DNA of 64,000 nucleotides, taken from positions 3,458,001 through 3,522,000 of the forward strand of contig NZ_CP160035.1 of assembly GCF_040703125.1 (NCBI RefSeq). The letters run 5' to 3'. A program made the position numbers and the translations under genes. Within the stretch, counting starts at the first letter, position 1. Each line of letters opens with the position of its first letter. This document shows positions 45,733 through 55,092 of the stretch, one piece after another. A model generated the notes under the pieces. The model was given only the letters and a program-made list of their open reading frames with translations, ran no database searches and was not told the origin of the DNA. The DNA is from Flavobacterium ovatum. GTDB lineage: Bacteria; Bacteroidota; Bacteroidia; Flavobacteriales; Flavobacteriaceae.

Positions 45733-47250
45733 TTACTTCAAATTAATTTTGTACACGATGGCTGCATCTCCTTCTGCTGGTTTGTTTTTTGGTGATGTTA
45801 CTACCAAACCTTGAGCTGTTTTTTTCCAATTAATTTTTTCTTTACTACCCAAAACGCTTACCGATTTAATATTAAAATCTTTCGCTTTTCCAGCAAACGT
45901 TTCCAATGTTATGGCATTAGACGCACCAGGCCAACCTAACTGAATTGCATAAACTGTGTTTCCTATTTTGGTGTAACGAATGTCTTTTGCGTTCAAGTTT
46001 TGTAAACCTTCTTTGATTGAGCCATAAGCATTCCAATCATCATTCGGGTTGCGTTTTAATTTTGTAGGCCCTTGTCCAAATTCAACAAACGGACGTGTTT
46101 TGTAAATTGCTTCTCCATACAATTTCAACCAAGCACCAATACCAGCCATCGCTTGTACTTGCTCCTCTGGCATGGTTCCGTCAGCCATTGGTGCAGCGGC
46201 CAAAATCATTACACCATTTTTACTCACTACTTCTGCCAAAATACGAATGGCTTTTTGTGGATTGATAGCTACACGCTTGCTTTTATCAAATCCCCAAGAA
46301 CTTCCTATTTGAAAATCGGTTACCCAAACAAAAGGTGTGATATCTTCCATTGTGGCACGTTCTACGTTGACAACAGCAATATCAGTTGGAAAGAAATCTC
46401 CTTTTGTATTTACAACTACATCTTTTTTCAATTCGGCAGCTTTATTGAAATAATCTGCCAAAAACTGCTGTCGGTAATCTTCTTGCACAAAACCTTGTCC
46501 AAAATCCATCCAAATATAATCGGGACAATAGGTATCAATCACCTCATTTAGTTTTCCTAACCAAATATCGCATTCTGCTTTGTAAGGCATATTACCATAG
46601 AGAATATCAAATTTTCCTCCTTGCGGAAACTCTAATTTGTCATAGGCCGCGATGTGTTGCGACGCAGGACGTAAAACAGAATTCTCTTTTTTAGGGTAAA
46701 ACATCATATGAAAACCATGGTGAAAAGTAGTCATGAATTTTAAATCACGCTTTTTGACCTCAATAGACATTTCTTTAACAACATCAATCTTTGGCCCCAT
46801 GTCTTTTGCGTTCCATGGGTTTACTTTACTACCCCACATCGAAAAACCATCGTGGTGTTCTGCAATCGACCCTATGAATTTTGCACCCATATTTTCGAAC
46901 ATATCCACCCACATTTTGGCATTAAATTTTTCGCCTTTAAATTCAGGTATAAAGTCATGGTATTGTTTTTTTCGACCATACGTTTCAGTATGGTACTCAT
47001 AAATTCCTTTTCCCCAACTTTTTTTACGATCGTATTCGTACATGAATCGGCCGTACCACTCATTTCCGTTTTCTGGAATAGTGTACACACCCCAGTGAAA
47101 ATAAACTCCCAACTTTGCATCGGCAAACCATTCTGGTGCTACTTTGTGTTTTTTTAAACTCTCCCATTCTGGCTTGAATTTCTCTTGAGCGTTGGTCAGT
47201 GTTACCGTTGCAATAAATGCAACTATTGTACTTTTAAATTTTTGTTTCAT
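45733..47250 (-). CDS. Secreted GH29 alpha-L-fucosidase/alpha-L-galactosidase family enzyme
   Basis: This 505-residue exported enzyme has a signal peptide ending near TLTNAQ. It is a GH29 TIM barrel with the family signatures FHWGVYTIPE near residue 51, HHDGFSMW at 132-139 and the nucleophile Asp249 in YIWMDFGQG. GH29 enzymes release alpha-L-fucose. Members in porphyran loci of gut Bacteroides remove terminal alpha-L-galactose after desulfation. Next to sulfatases, a GH16 and a P450 demethylase, the L-galactosidase role is attractive, but fucose is equally possible from sequence. A sulfatase gene lies directly upstream and a broken one downstream. Confidence 0.88.
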   Translation of the reverse strand: MKQKFKSTIVAFIATVTLTNAQEKFKPEWESLKKHKVAPEWFADAKLGVYFHWGVYTIPENGNEWYGRFMYEYDRKKSWGKGIYEYHTETYGRKKQYHDFIPEFKGEKFNAKMWVDMFENMGAKFIGSIAEHHDGFSMWGSKVNPWNAKDMGPKIDVVKEMSIEVKKRDLKFMTTFHHGFHMMFYPKKENSVLRPASQHIAAYDKLEFPQGGKFDILYGNMPYKAECDIWLGKLNEVIDTYCPDYIWMDFGQGFVQEDYRQQFLADYFNKAAELKKDVVVNTKGDFFPTDIAVVNVERATMEDITPFVWVTDFQIGSSWGFDKSKRVAINPQKAIRILAEVVSKNGVMILAAAPMADGTMPEEQVQAMAGIGAWLKLYGEAIYKTRPFVEFGQGPTKLKRNPNDDWNAYGSIKEGLQNLNAKDIRYTKIGNTVYAIQLGWPGASNAITLETFAGKAKDFNIKSVSVLGSKEKINWKKTAQGLVVTSPKNKPAEGDAAIVYKINLK

Positions 47251-47433
47251 TTTTATCTGATTGGTTTCATATAATTAGTTGTTATCTCTTTTGCCAATGG
47301 GCAATAAATGCTTATTTTCATATCCTTGAAAAAAATAAGGATAGTTATCCCAAGGCGATTTCCCTTCCATTCTAGGATCTTTGGTTTGTTTTAAATAGGC
47401 AAAAAGTTCCGATTTTAAAGCAGCACATTGTTT

Positions 47434-48837
47434 TTAATAGCCTTTATTATCTGCCAAATTATGCAGCTGAAAAGGATCTGTTTTTACATTATACAATTCT
47501 ACTTTTGGGCGTTTGCCGAGCGATAAATCAGCGATAGGTTTTATCGAAGGATTGTCTTTGTTATCAATCAGGTAGGTACGACTAGGACCAGCATCTATAT
47601 CTCCATATAAACCAGCATGTACCGAATTAAAATCGGGATCGCCACAAGGCCATCTGTCAGCTTCAAAGTTGACGATGTATAAATAGTCGTTTTTTCGAAT
47701 GGTACGAATCGGGTAAGGCATTCCGTCAGGACGACAGTAGGTATGACGTTCTAATCCTGTGAAAACTCGGTTTCTTGCTGGATTAACTTGTCCGCTTTTA
47801 TTCGATAATAAAACATCCAAAAAGCTTTTTCCTGTCATTTCTTTGGGAACAACAGCGCCAACTGCTTCCAATAAAGTTGGGGCAAAATCAATAAAACTGA
47901 TAAAATCATCTACACGAGAAGCGCCTTTTATTTTATTTTCCCAACAAATCGCCAATGGCATATGGGTTCCATAATCATAACAGGTTCCTTTGGCTCGTGG
48001 AAACGGCATTCCGTTATCTGCCGTTACAATGATGATAGTGTTTTCTAGTTCGCCAGCAGCTTCCAAAGCTTTGATCATACGTCCCAAATGCGAATCAAAC
48101 CATTCGATTTCATAGTAATAATCAGCGATATCACCACGGACAATAGCATTATCGGGTAAAAATCCTGGCACTTGTATTTTCGAAATGTCTTTTCCTGCCT
48201 TCGCTCCTATTCCGAGTTCATACTCACGGTGTGCTTCATGTGAACCATACCAAAAAAAGAAAGGTTGGTCTTTGTCTTTTTTCGAAAGAAAAGCATCAAA
48301 ATTACCTGAATAGTTTTTATTCGAAATATACTTGGGAGCTACCATTTTGAGATCATTATATTCCTTTGCCAATGGAATTGTTTGATATGGTTCCTTGGTA
48401 TTTGCAGGCATATATCCTTTACCAGTTGATCCTGTAGCGTATCCAACTTGTCTAAGTAAGCTAGTAAAAGTGGTGAACTTCTCTTTTAGAGCACCAAATA
48501 GCAAACCTCCTTCTTCCAATTCCCAAAGATTTCTTCCCGTTAAAATAGTTGCTCTTGAGGGAGCGCAAGAAGAAATATTGGTGTAAGCGTTATTGAATAA
48601 TACTCCATTTTTTGCTACACGGTCAAAATTAGGTGTGTTTATTTGACTGGTTTCCTGTATAGAGGTGTGCAAAAAAGAAGCATCATCTGCAATACAAAAA
48701 AGAATATTGGGCTGTTTTACCTCCTTTTTTTGTGCGTGAACAATTGCTACTGAAAAAACCATTACTAGCAATAATCCTTTTTTAATAAGTATATAATTTT
48801 TAAAATTTATCATTTTATAATATTTGTAACTAGTCAT
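47434..48837 (-). CDS. Secreted sulfatase with premature stop
   Basis: This S1-family sulfatase has a signal peptide ending near IVHAQ and the formylglycine motif CAPSR (Cys91). Further motifs are IADDASF and TADNGMPFPRAKG. The start could be the ATG at 48837 or, more naturally for a signal peptide, the ATG at 48813 (MINFKNYILIKK). The frame stops with TAA at 47434-47436 after LADNKGY. Reading on in the same frame gives about 50 more residues typical of sulfatase ends (SELFAYLKQTKDPRMEG, SPWDNYPYFFQGYE) up to a second stop at 47275. That would leave only 24 nt to the GH29 gene. The first stop is therefore probably a nonsense mutation. The shortened protein may or may not fold. Confidence 0.82.
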   Translation of the reverse strand: MTSYKYYKMINFKNYILIKKGLLLVMVFSVAIVHAQKKEVKQPNILFCIADDASFLHTSIQETSQINTPNFDRVAKNGVLFNNAYTNISSCAPSRATILTGRNLWELEEGGLLFGALKEKFTTFTSLLRQVGYATGSTGKGYMPANTKEPYQTIPLAKEYNDLKMVAPKYISNKNYSGNFDAFLSKKDKDQPFFFWYGSHEAHREYELGIGAKAGKDISKIQVPGFLPDNAIVRGDIADYYYEIEWFDSHLGRMIKALEAAGELENTIIIVTADNGMPFPRAKGTCYDYGTHMPLAICWENKIKGASRVDDFISFIDFAPTLLEAVGAVVPKEMTGKSFLDVLLSNKSGQVNPARNRVFTGLERHTYCRPDGMPYPIRTIRKNDYLYIVNFEADRWPCGDPDFNSVHAGLYGDIDAGPSRTYLIDNKDNPSIKPIADLSLGKRPKVELYNVKTDPFQLHNLADNKGY

Positions 48838-48978
48838 TCCACTTATTTAAGTATCTAAGACAATGATATTCTGAGTTATATTTAATTGAAAGAGAAAATC
48901 ATTTCATTTAATGATGATATTCTCTTTAAAATTGCCTGCATAAATCTAAGGAACTTAGAAACTTCTAAATCGATAGTA

Positions 48979-50295
48979 CTATTTAAAACTTACCCCTATT
49001 TTTTCACTCAATTTTTGAATATTTTTCTCTTTTAAATCGGTTGGATTGTATTTTAAATCCAGTTCTAAAGGCAAGATATAAGCCAAAGATGACCATCCGA
49101 AGAATGGATTCATTCCTAAACCTTCGCCTGTTTCGGCATTAAAAAATTCACGGGTTGCAGAATTATTCAACACCATATTATACGTTCTATTGGCGATATC
49201 CTTTGCCAAATCTTTGTAACCATAATCCATTAATCCGTGGCAAATCATATAGTTCGTCGGAATCCAAGTAGAGCCTTTCCAATTGCAACCTTTTTGTCCT
49301 TGGTAATTTTGACGGTAATCTGGCTCCGTCAACGCATAACCCGGAATTGGGAATTTTGTCCAAAACTCTTTTGGATTTAACAAATGCTCTTCAACCATGC
49401 GTTTTACTTGCTTTTTGGAAGCTACACCTGCCCAAATAGGCGTAAAACAAGAAATCGATTTTACAAAAGTGGTTTTTCCATTTTCTTCATTTCGATCATA
49501 ATAAAAACCTGATTTTTCATCCCAAAGAAATTCATTAATCAACTTTTTCAATTTTTTGGCATGCGCCAAGTATTCTTTCTTATCGTTTTTATATCCCAGT
49601 TCGTCAGCAATAATTGCCATGGCTTCTAACTCCCGAACCAAATAGCAATTCAAATCGACACCTTCACTCAAACCAACAGTACGTGTATTTTGATTGTCCA
49701 TTCCGCTATGATCGGCAGCACCAGACCAAGTTCCTTTTTGTACACCAGACCAATAGGCCAATCCGTTTTTATCACTGTCATAGGTAAACCAATGATCAAG
49801 GTACAATTGTGTTTTTTTATAATACTTTCTTGCCCATTCCCAATTGCCTTCCTGACGCGAACCCAAAACAATTATTTGAGCAATAAAAGGTTTGAAATGA
49901 TGGTCTCCACCAAACGGTTTTGGACCAAAAGAACGTTTGATAAAACCATTTGATTCTTGCACTCCAAAAAAGCCTTCTAGGTTATCAAAGTTGTATTTCG
50001 AAATTCCGTAATAGGACATATAAATATTTTCGAAATACAAATCCCAATCATAAAATTGTTCGTATCGATATCCCGTTAAAAGTTTCTTATTGGTTACAAT
50101 GGTATCTAATAAAATTCCGTAATTATTAATATCACTATTCAGCTCCTTTAGCCTTGTTTTTAAAACTGTAGAATTGGCATCAAACTTTTTGTCAATTGTA
50201 ATTTCAATTGGTTTTGGTTGTGCCAGTCCGTTTGCACAAAAACAGATAAAAACGATTCCTAATTTCTTTAATATTTTGTTATTCCACATTTGCAT
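48979..50295 (-). CDS. Secreted clan GH-G (alpha/alpha)6 glycoside hydrolase, GH63/trehalase-like
   Basis: This 438-residue exported enzyme has a signal peptide ending near GLAQP. The motifs are those of GH63, GH37 and related alpha-glycosidases: FYDWDLYFENIY near residue 82, GAADHSGMDN near 190, GCNWKGSTWIPTNYM near 335 and ETGEGLGMNPFFGWSSL near 390. The Asp in the DHSGMDN region and the Glu in the last motif are the likely catalytic residues. It would hydrolyse an alpha-linked disaccharide or oligosaccharide end. The substrate is unknown; no family member for porphyran is established to my knowledge. Confidence 0.78.
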   Translation of the reverse strand: MQMWNNKILKKLGIVFICFCANGLAQPKPIEITIDKKFDANSTVLKTRLKELNSDINNYGILLDTIVTNKKLLTGYRYEQFYDWDLYFENIYMSYYGISKYNFDNLEGFFGVQESNGFIKRSFGPKPFGGDHHFKPFIAQIIVLGSRQEGNWEWARKYYKKTQLYLDHWFTYDSDKNGLAYWSGVQKGTWSGAADHSGMDNQNTRTVGLSEGVDLNCYLVRELEAMAIIADELGYKNDKKEYLAHAKKLKKLINEFLWDEKSGFYYDRNEENGKTTFVKSISCFTPIWAGVASKKQVKRMVEEHLLNPKEFWTKFPIPGYALTEPDYRQNYQGQKGCNWKGSTWIPTNYMICHGLMDYGYKDLAKDIANRTYNMVLNNSATREFFNAETGEGLGMNPFFGWSSLAYILPLELDLKYNPTDLKEKNIQKLSEKIGVSFK

Positions 50296-50416
50296 TTCAT
50301 TAAATAGTATAAAGCTAAATTAAGACTTCAAGCGGTGAAAAAGCGGGGGTAAAAACCAACTAAAAGCGGGGGTTTTTTCTAAATAACAGTCCTTAACGCC
50401 TATTAATGCTAGTATT

Positions 50417-53400
50417 TTATGATTCCGGATCTTCGTCTGTATTGTTTCTCTTAAAATCTGAGGGTGAAACCAAAAACTCTTCTTTGAAGCTATTTCTAAA
50501 ATATTTCAAGTCTGTAAACCCGACTTCATAAGTCACATCACTAACAGAATACCTTCCTGTTGAAAGTAATTTTGCAGCTCTTTTTAATCGAATAGACCGA
50601 ATAAAAGCCGCAGTACTTTTGCCTGTCAAAGCCTTCAGTTTTTTATTCAAATTGGCTTGAGAAAGTCCACATTCTGATGCTATAAATTGCACATTTAATG
50701 CTTCGTCGGTTAATTTGCTTTCTACAATTTCGAGGATTTTGGTCAGTAAATTATCGTCCACCTTGGTAGTCGAAAATTCAGAAGGTTCTATGTCTATCGT
50801 ATTTCTAAATTTTTCTTGAAGTAGTTTTCTGTTTTTAATAAGCGTATCCAACTGCGCTTTTAATACTTCCAAATTAAATGGTTTTTCGACATAGGCATTT
50901 GCACCCAAACTATACCCTTTTACTTTATTATCATCGGAAGTTTTGGCGGTCAACAGAACAACGGGAATATGACTCAAATCAACATCGGTTTTTATGGCTT
51001 TGCACAATTCAAATCCATCCATTTTTGGCATCATTACATCACTAATGACTAAATCAGGAACAAACTGTTTGCATTGCGCTAAACCTTCTTCGCCATTTTC
51101 AGCTTCATAAATAGTGTAGTATTCGGCAAAATTATTTACTACAAATTTCCTCAATTCAATATTGTCTTCGACAATTAACAAGGATAAAAGCTTTTGTTCT
51201 TCGGCTTCTTTTAATTGCACTACTGTTGGTTTTTTTTCGAAATCAGGAGTTTCCTCCACTTCATATTCCGAATAGTTCTGATTGACTGCTGCTTCATTTT
51301 CATCAAAATGATAGCGCCCTTTCAGTAAAGTAACTTTCAACTTTGTTCCTTTATTTGGCTTACTCAAAATCGAAATCCTACCGTGATGCAGTTCGACCAA
51401 TTCTTTCGAAAAGGATAAACCGATTCCGCTGCCTTGTACTTCATCAGCAATTTTTTCTACCTGATAAAACGGATTAAAAATAAATTCGAGCTTGTCTTGT
51501 GAAATTCCAATGCCGTTATCCTTGACAATTACTGAAACAGAATCTTTTTCGTCTACAATTTCAATTGTTACTTTTCCGTTTCTAGGCGTGAATTTAAAAG
51601 CATTTGACAATAAATTCAAAAACACTTTTTCTAATTTATCTTCATCAAACCAAACAGACAGATTGGTTTCTTTGGACTTTAATTGCAATTCAATTTCTTT
51701 TTGATCGGCAATAAACTGGAACGAATGCATTATTTTTCGAACAAAGCCAACAAGATTACCTTCACTGGCTTTTAAACTTATTTTTCCTTGTTCTAATTTT
51801 CTAAAATCCATTAGCTGGTTAATTAAACGCAGCAATTGATTGGCATTTCGATTGATTATCTGATAGTTTTCTTGCACTTTCTCCAATGACATCGCCTCTT
51901 TATCTTTCAATAATTTTGAAATAGGACCAATTATCAAGGTTAAAGGCGTTCTAAATTCATGTGAAATATTGGTGAAAAACTGCAATTTCAACTGGGATAA
52001 CTTTTGGATTTTCTCTTTTTCAAAACTCTCCATTTCCAATTTACTTTTGCGCTGTACGCCAATAATCGTAAAACGTCTAAAAAACCAAAGCGCTAGCAAG
52101 AATAGAAATGCATAACAAACGATGGCAAAACTAGAAAACCACCAAGGAGATTTGACGTAGATTACAATCGTTTTGGGTTGTTCGTACCAATAGCCATCAC
52201 TGTTGGAGGCTTTTACTTTCAAAGTATAAGTTCCCGGACTCAAATTGGTGTATTTTGCAAACCGAGCTTCTGATGTTGCCGAAACCCAATTTTTATCAAA
52301 GCCCTCTAGTTTGTATTTGTATTGATTTTTGAGCGGTGAAGCAAAATGCAAACCCGAAAAATGTATGGTGAAACTATTTTCTTTATAGGCTAATACCAAT
52401 TTTTCAGTAGTATTTATGGAGTTTTTCAAAATAACGTTACCGTCCAATTTTTCGCCAACATCAACTGCTTGGTTCAAGATTTCGAGGCTCGTAAAAACCA
52501 CCTTATTCGCTGTTGTATCTATTTTTAATTTACTTGGAAAAAAGGAATTGAAACCATTAACACCTCCAAACAGCATTTCGCCATTTTTTCGTTTAAAACA
52601 TGACAAATCTTTAAATTCAAAATCTTGCAATCCCTCGGAAACACTAAAATTCCGAATCGCTTTTGTCATCGGATTATAGCAGCTAATTCCCTTGTTGCTA
52701 GAAATCCATAAAGCACCTTTTTCGTCTTCTAATATTCCTTTAATCACGTCATTCGGCAAACCTTGAGCTGTTGAAATGGTTTCGAAATAAGCAGTACCAT
52801 TCTTAGAAAAGCACAATTTATTCAGTCCACCGCCCAAAGTTCCCACCCAAATAGTTCCTTTTGATGATTCAAAAATGGGTAAAATATAATTGTTGCTGAT
52901 ACTTCGATTATCGGTTACACTATTTTTAAAACCAGTAAAAATTGGGTTATTCGTGTTTTTAGAAGCTGCGTCTATTTTATTTAATCCCTCGGGAGTACCA
53001 ACCCACAAATTCCCTTTACTATCTTGAAATAAGCTTCTGATGATATTCGAAAACAACCCTTTATTATTTTCTTGTACAAGAAATTGAGTCCGGCTGAAGT
53101 TGCCGTTTTTTTCTAATTTTAAGCGCCATAAGCCGTAACCATAAGTCCCAACCCACACAAAACCTTCTCGATCAACTGCTATCGAAAAAACAGAAACGAT
53201 TCCTGACAAACTACTTTTATATTTAGAAATCTCTTTTCCTGTTTTCGAGCTAAAAACCGTTAATCCACCGGGAGAACCTACCCAGACTTCGCTGTTTTTT
53301 TTATCGAAAGAAATGGCATTGACAATAGTATGACTTGGCAAAACAGAGCTAAAACCCGAATTATAGTTCCCCTTATTTTTAGCAGATAAAAAATTCAAAC

Positions 53401-54514
53401 CTCCATTTTCTGTTCCAATCCATAAATTCTGATAATCGTCTTCTTGTATGGCACGCACCGTATTATGAGAAATACTGCCCTTAGTTGCCGTCGATTTATA
53501 GTGCTTAAAAAACGAACCTTTGGGATTGTAAACAAAAACGCCTCCTCCACTTGTTCCAATCCAAACTAAGCCCGAAGCATCTTTTAAGAAAGAAGAAACC
53601 ATGTAATTATTAAAATCCTCAATTTTATGACTGCCGTTATTTGTATGAAATGAGTCAGTCTGCAGCCTACTTTTATTTAGAAATTCATACCAATAAATAC
53701 CAGTGTCATATTTTGACATCCAAATATTGTTTTGTTGGTCGATTAGAAATTTTCTAGCATTTTTTATTGCTGTAATTGTGGTGATTTTACGTTCTTTTTC
53801 ATTAAACATTTGAAGTCCTTGATTATTCAAAAAAAACAAATTACTGTTCCTTTCTGAAATAGCACCTACAGAACCAAATGAAGCATAGCGCTTTGTAACT
53901 TGGTAATTTTTAGGATTAACTTTCAAAATACCATTCGAGGTTCCAATCCAAATCGCTCCTTTCGAATCTTCAAAAATGGAAAGAAAACTAAAATCTGAAT
54001 TGCCATTGGAAGTAATTCCCAATCGTTCTTTTGAAAGCTTAACAATGCTATTGTCCTTTTTTATAATAACAATACTTTGCTCAGACAATGCCCAAACAGA
54101 ACCATTTCTATCAGAAATCAGCTTGTTTTTGCGGTTGGTGGAAATCACTTTGGGGTGTGCTTCGGTATTATTGAAGGAGGTAAAAGTGTTCTTAGTGATA
54201 TTGTATTTGCTTATTCCGTTGTCATTAGTTCCTACCCAAATATTACCATCTCTATCCTCGGTGATGGAATAAATAATATTGCTCACTAAGCCATCTTGCT
54301 GTCGTGGTTTTTTCCTGAAAACTTTAAAATCGTAGCCGTCATATCGGTTCAAACCATCATTGGTGCCAATCCAAATAAAACCTCTACTATCTTGAAAAAT
54401 ACAATTAACATCGTTCTGAGAAAGTCCGTTTAGAGTTGTCAAATTTTGAAACTCCATCGAACTCATCTCGAAAGCAAATAAGAAAAAAATAACAAGTAAA
54501 AAACTCTTTTTCAT
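50417..54514 (-). CDS. Hybrid two-component system sensor/regulator (HTCS)
   Basis: This 1365-residue one-protein two-component system starts with a signal peptide (LLVIFFLFAFEMSS). The periplasmic sensor is two seven-bladed propellers with repeated blades reading like IWIGTNDGLNRYDGY, then a Y_Y_Y domain near 705-770 and one membrane helix near 783-803. The histidine kinase follows, with phospho-accepting His852 in ISHEFRTPLTLI and ATPase motifs DNGIGI and GSGIGLSFSKELV. The receiver has Asp1159 in VISDVMMPKMDG, and an AraC helix-turn-helix occupies the last 110 residues. HTCS proteins sense oligosaccharides in the periplasm and switch on polysaccharide loci. This one lies beside the GH-G and GH29 genes and probably controls them. 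Confidence 0.95.
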   Translation of the reverse strand: MKKSFLLVIFFLFAFEMSSMEFQNLTTLNGLSQNDVNCIFQDSRGFIWIGTNDGLNRYDGYDFKVFRKKPRQQDGLVSNIIYSITEDRDGNIWVGTNDNGISKYNITKNTFTSFNNTEAHPKVISTNRKNKLISDRNGSVWALSEQSIVIIKKDNSIVKLSKERLGITSNGNSDFSFLSIFEDSKGAIWIGTSNGILKVNPKNYQVTKRYASFGSVGAISERNSNLFFLNNQGLQMFNEKERKITTITAIKNARKFLIDQQNNIWMSKYDTGIYWYEFLNKSRLQTDSFHTNNGSHKIEDFNNYMVSSFLKDASGLVWIGTSGGGVFVYNPKGSFFKHYKSTATKGSISHNTVRAIQEDDYQNLWIGTENGGLNFLSAKNKGNYNSGFSSVLPSHTIVNAISFDKKNSEVWVGSPGGLTVFSSKTGKEISKYKSSLSGIVSVFSIAVDREGFVWVGTYGYGLWRLKLEKNGNFSRTQFLVQENNKGLFSNIIRSLFQDSKGNLWVGTPEGLNKIDAASKNTNNPIFTGFKNSVTDNRSISNNYILPIFESSKGTIWVGTLGGGLNKLCFSKNGTAYFETISTAQGLPNDVIKGILEDEKGALWISSNKGISCYNPMTKAIRNFSVSEGLQDFEFKDLSCFKRKNGEMLFGGVNGFNSFFPSKLKIDTTANKVVFTSLEILNQAVDVGEKLDGNVILKNSINTTEKLVLAYKENSFTIHFSGLHFASPLKNQYKYKLEGFDKNWVSATSEARFAKYTNLSPGTYTLKVKASNSDGYWYEQPKTIVIYVKSPWWFSSFAIVCYAFLFLLALWFFRRFTIIGVQRKSKLEMESFEKEKIQKLSQLKLQFFTNISHEFRTPLTLIIGPISKLLKDKEAMSLEKVQENYQIINRNANQLLRLINQLMDFRKLEQGKISLKASEGNLVGFVRKIMHSFQFIADQKEIELQLKSKETNLSVWFDEDKLEKVFLNLLSNAFKFTPRNGKVTIEIVDEKDSVSVIVKDNGIGISQDKLEFIFNPFYQVEKIADEVQGSGIGLSFSKELVELHHGRISILSKPNKGTKLKVTLLKGRYHFDENEAAVNQNYSEYEVEETPDFEKKPTVVQLKEAEEQKLLSLLIVEDNIELRKFVVNNFAEYYTIYEAENGEEGLAQCKQFVPDLVISDVMMPKMDGFELCKAIKTDVDLSHIPVVLLTAKTSDDNKVKGYSLGANAYVEKPFNLEVLKAQLDTLIKNRKLLQEKFRNTIDIEPSEFSTTKVDDNLLTKILEIVESKLTDEALNVQFIASECGLSQANLNKKLKALTGKSTAAFIRSIRLKRAAKLLSTGRYSVSDVTYEVGFTDLKYFRNSFKEEFLVSPSDFKRNNTDEDPES

Positions 54515-55092
54515 TACTATTCTTTGTGTGAATTGTTGCTAATTTGGTTACTATTAAATCCTAAAAATGTTATAAAAAATACGCTAATTACATTTTAAAA
54601 AACGTACTAGTATTTGGCTTTGTGAACCTGTTTTCAAACAATGGCCTTTATTCAAAAATAAACTATTTTATGCGGGTACCATTTTACAAATGGTTTTCTA
54701 ACTATCATAAATGTGTTATTACCTCTATTTAAAGAGAAATACCGCTCCTAAATCAGGGCAAACACACTATATATTTTTGGACACTAATTACACAAATTTG
54801 CACAAATTACTAAGAATATAAAAAAATAATTACACCAATTCTTTAGTAACTTGATGATCTGTATCATTATACAATATCAGCATTTGTCTTTTTTTTCGCG
54901 TAATTCGTGGCTATTTTTTACTTTTAAAACTCATTTGTTTACCCTACCTTTTAAATGCTGTTATTTGGTACCAATTAAACCAATCATTAAAAAACTATTC
55001 TTACTGCTGTTGCATATATAAAACCATATGAAGCACTACAACTTTAACAAAAAAGCTATTTTTGAACTATCATTTTCTATCAACGCTTAACT
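54515..55092. other. Divergent intergenic region, 578 bases
   Basis: No gene is seen. It contains a low-complexity piece (ACACAAATTTGCACAAATTA near 54790) and a candidate -7 box TATTTTTG at 55057-55064, 28 nt before the ATG of the 55093 gene. The HTCS promoter must lie near the left end. Confidence 0.5.
55057..55064 (+). promoter_or_regulatory. -7 box of the Asp-box propeller gene
   Basis: TATTTTTG matches TAnnTTTG and lies 28 nt upstream of the ATG at 55093. Confidence 0.45.
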
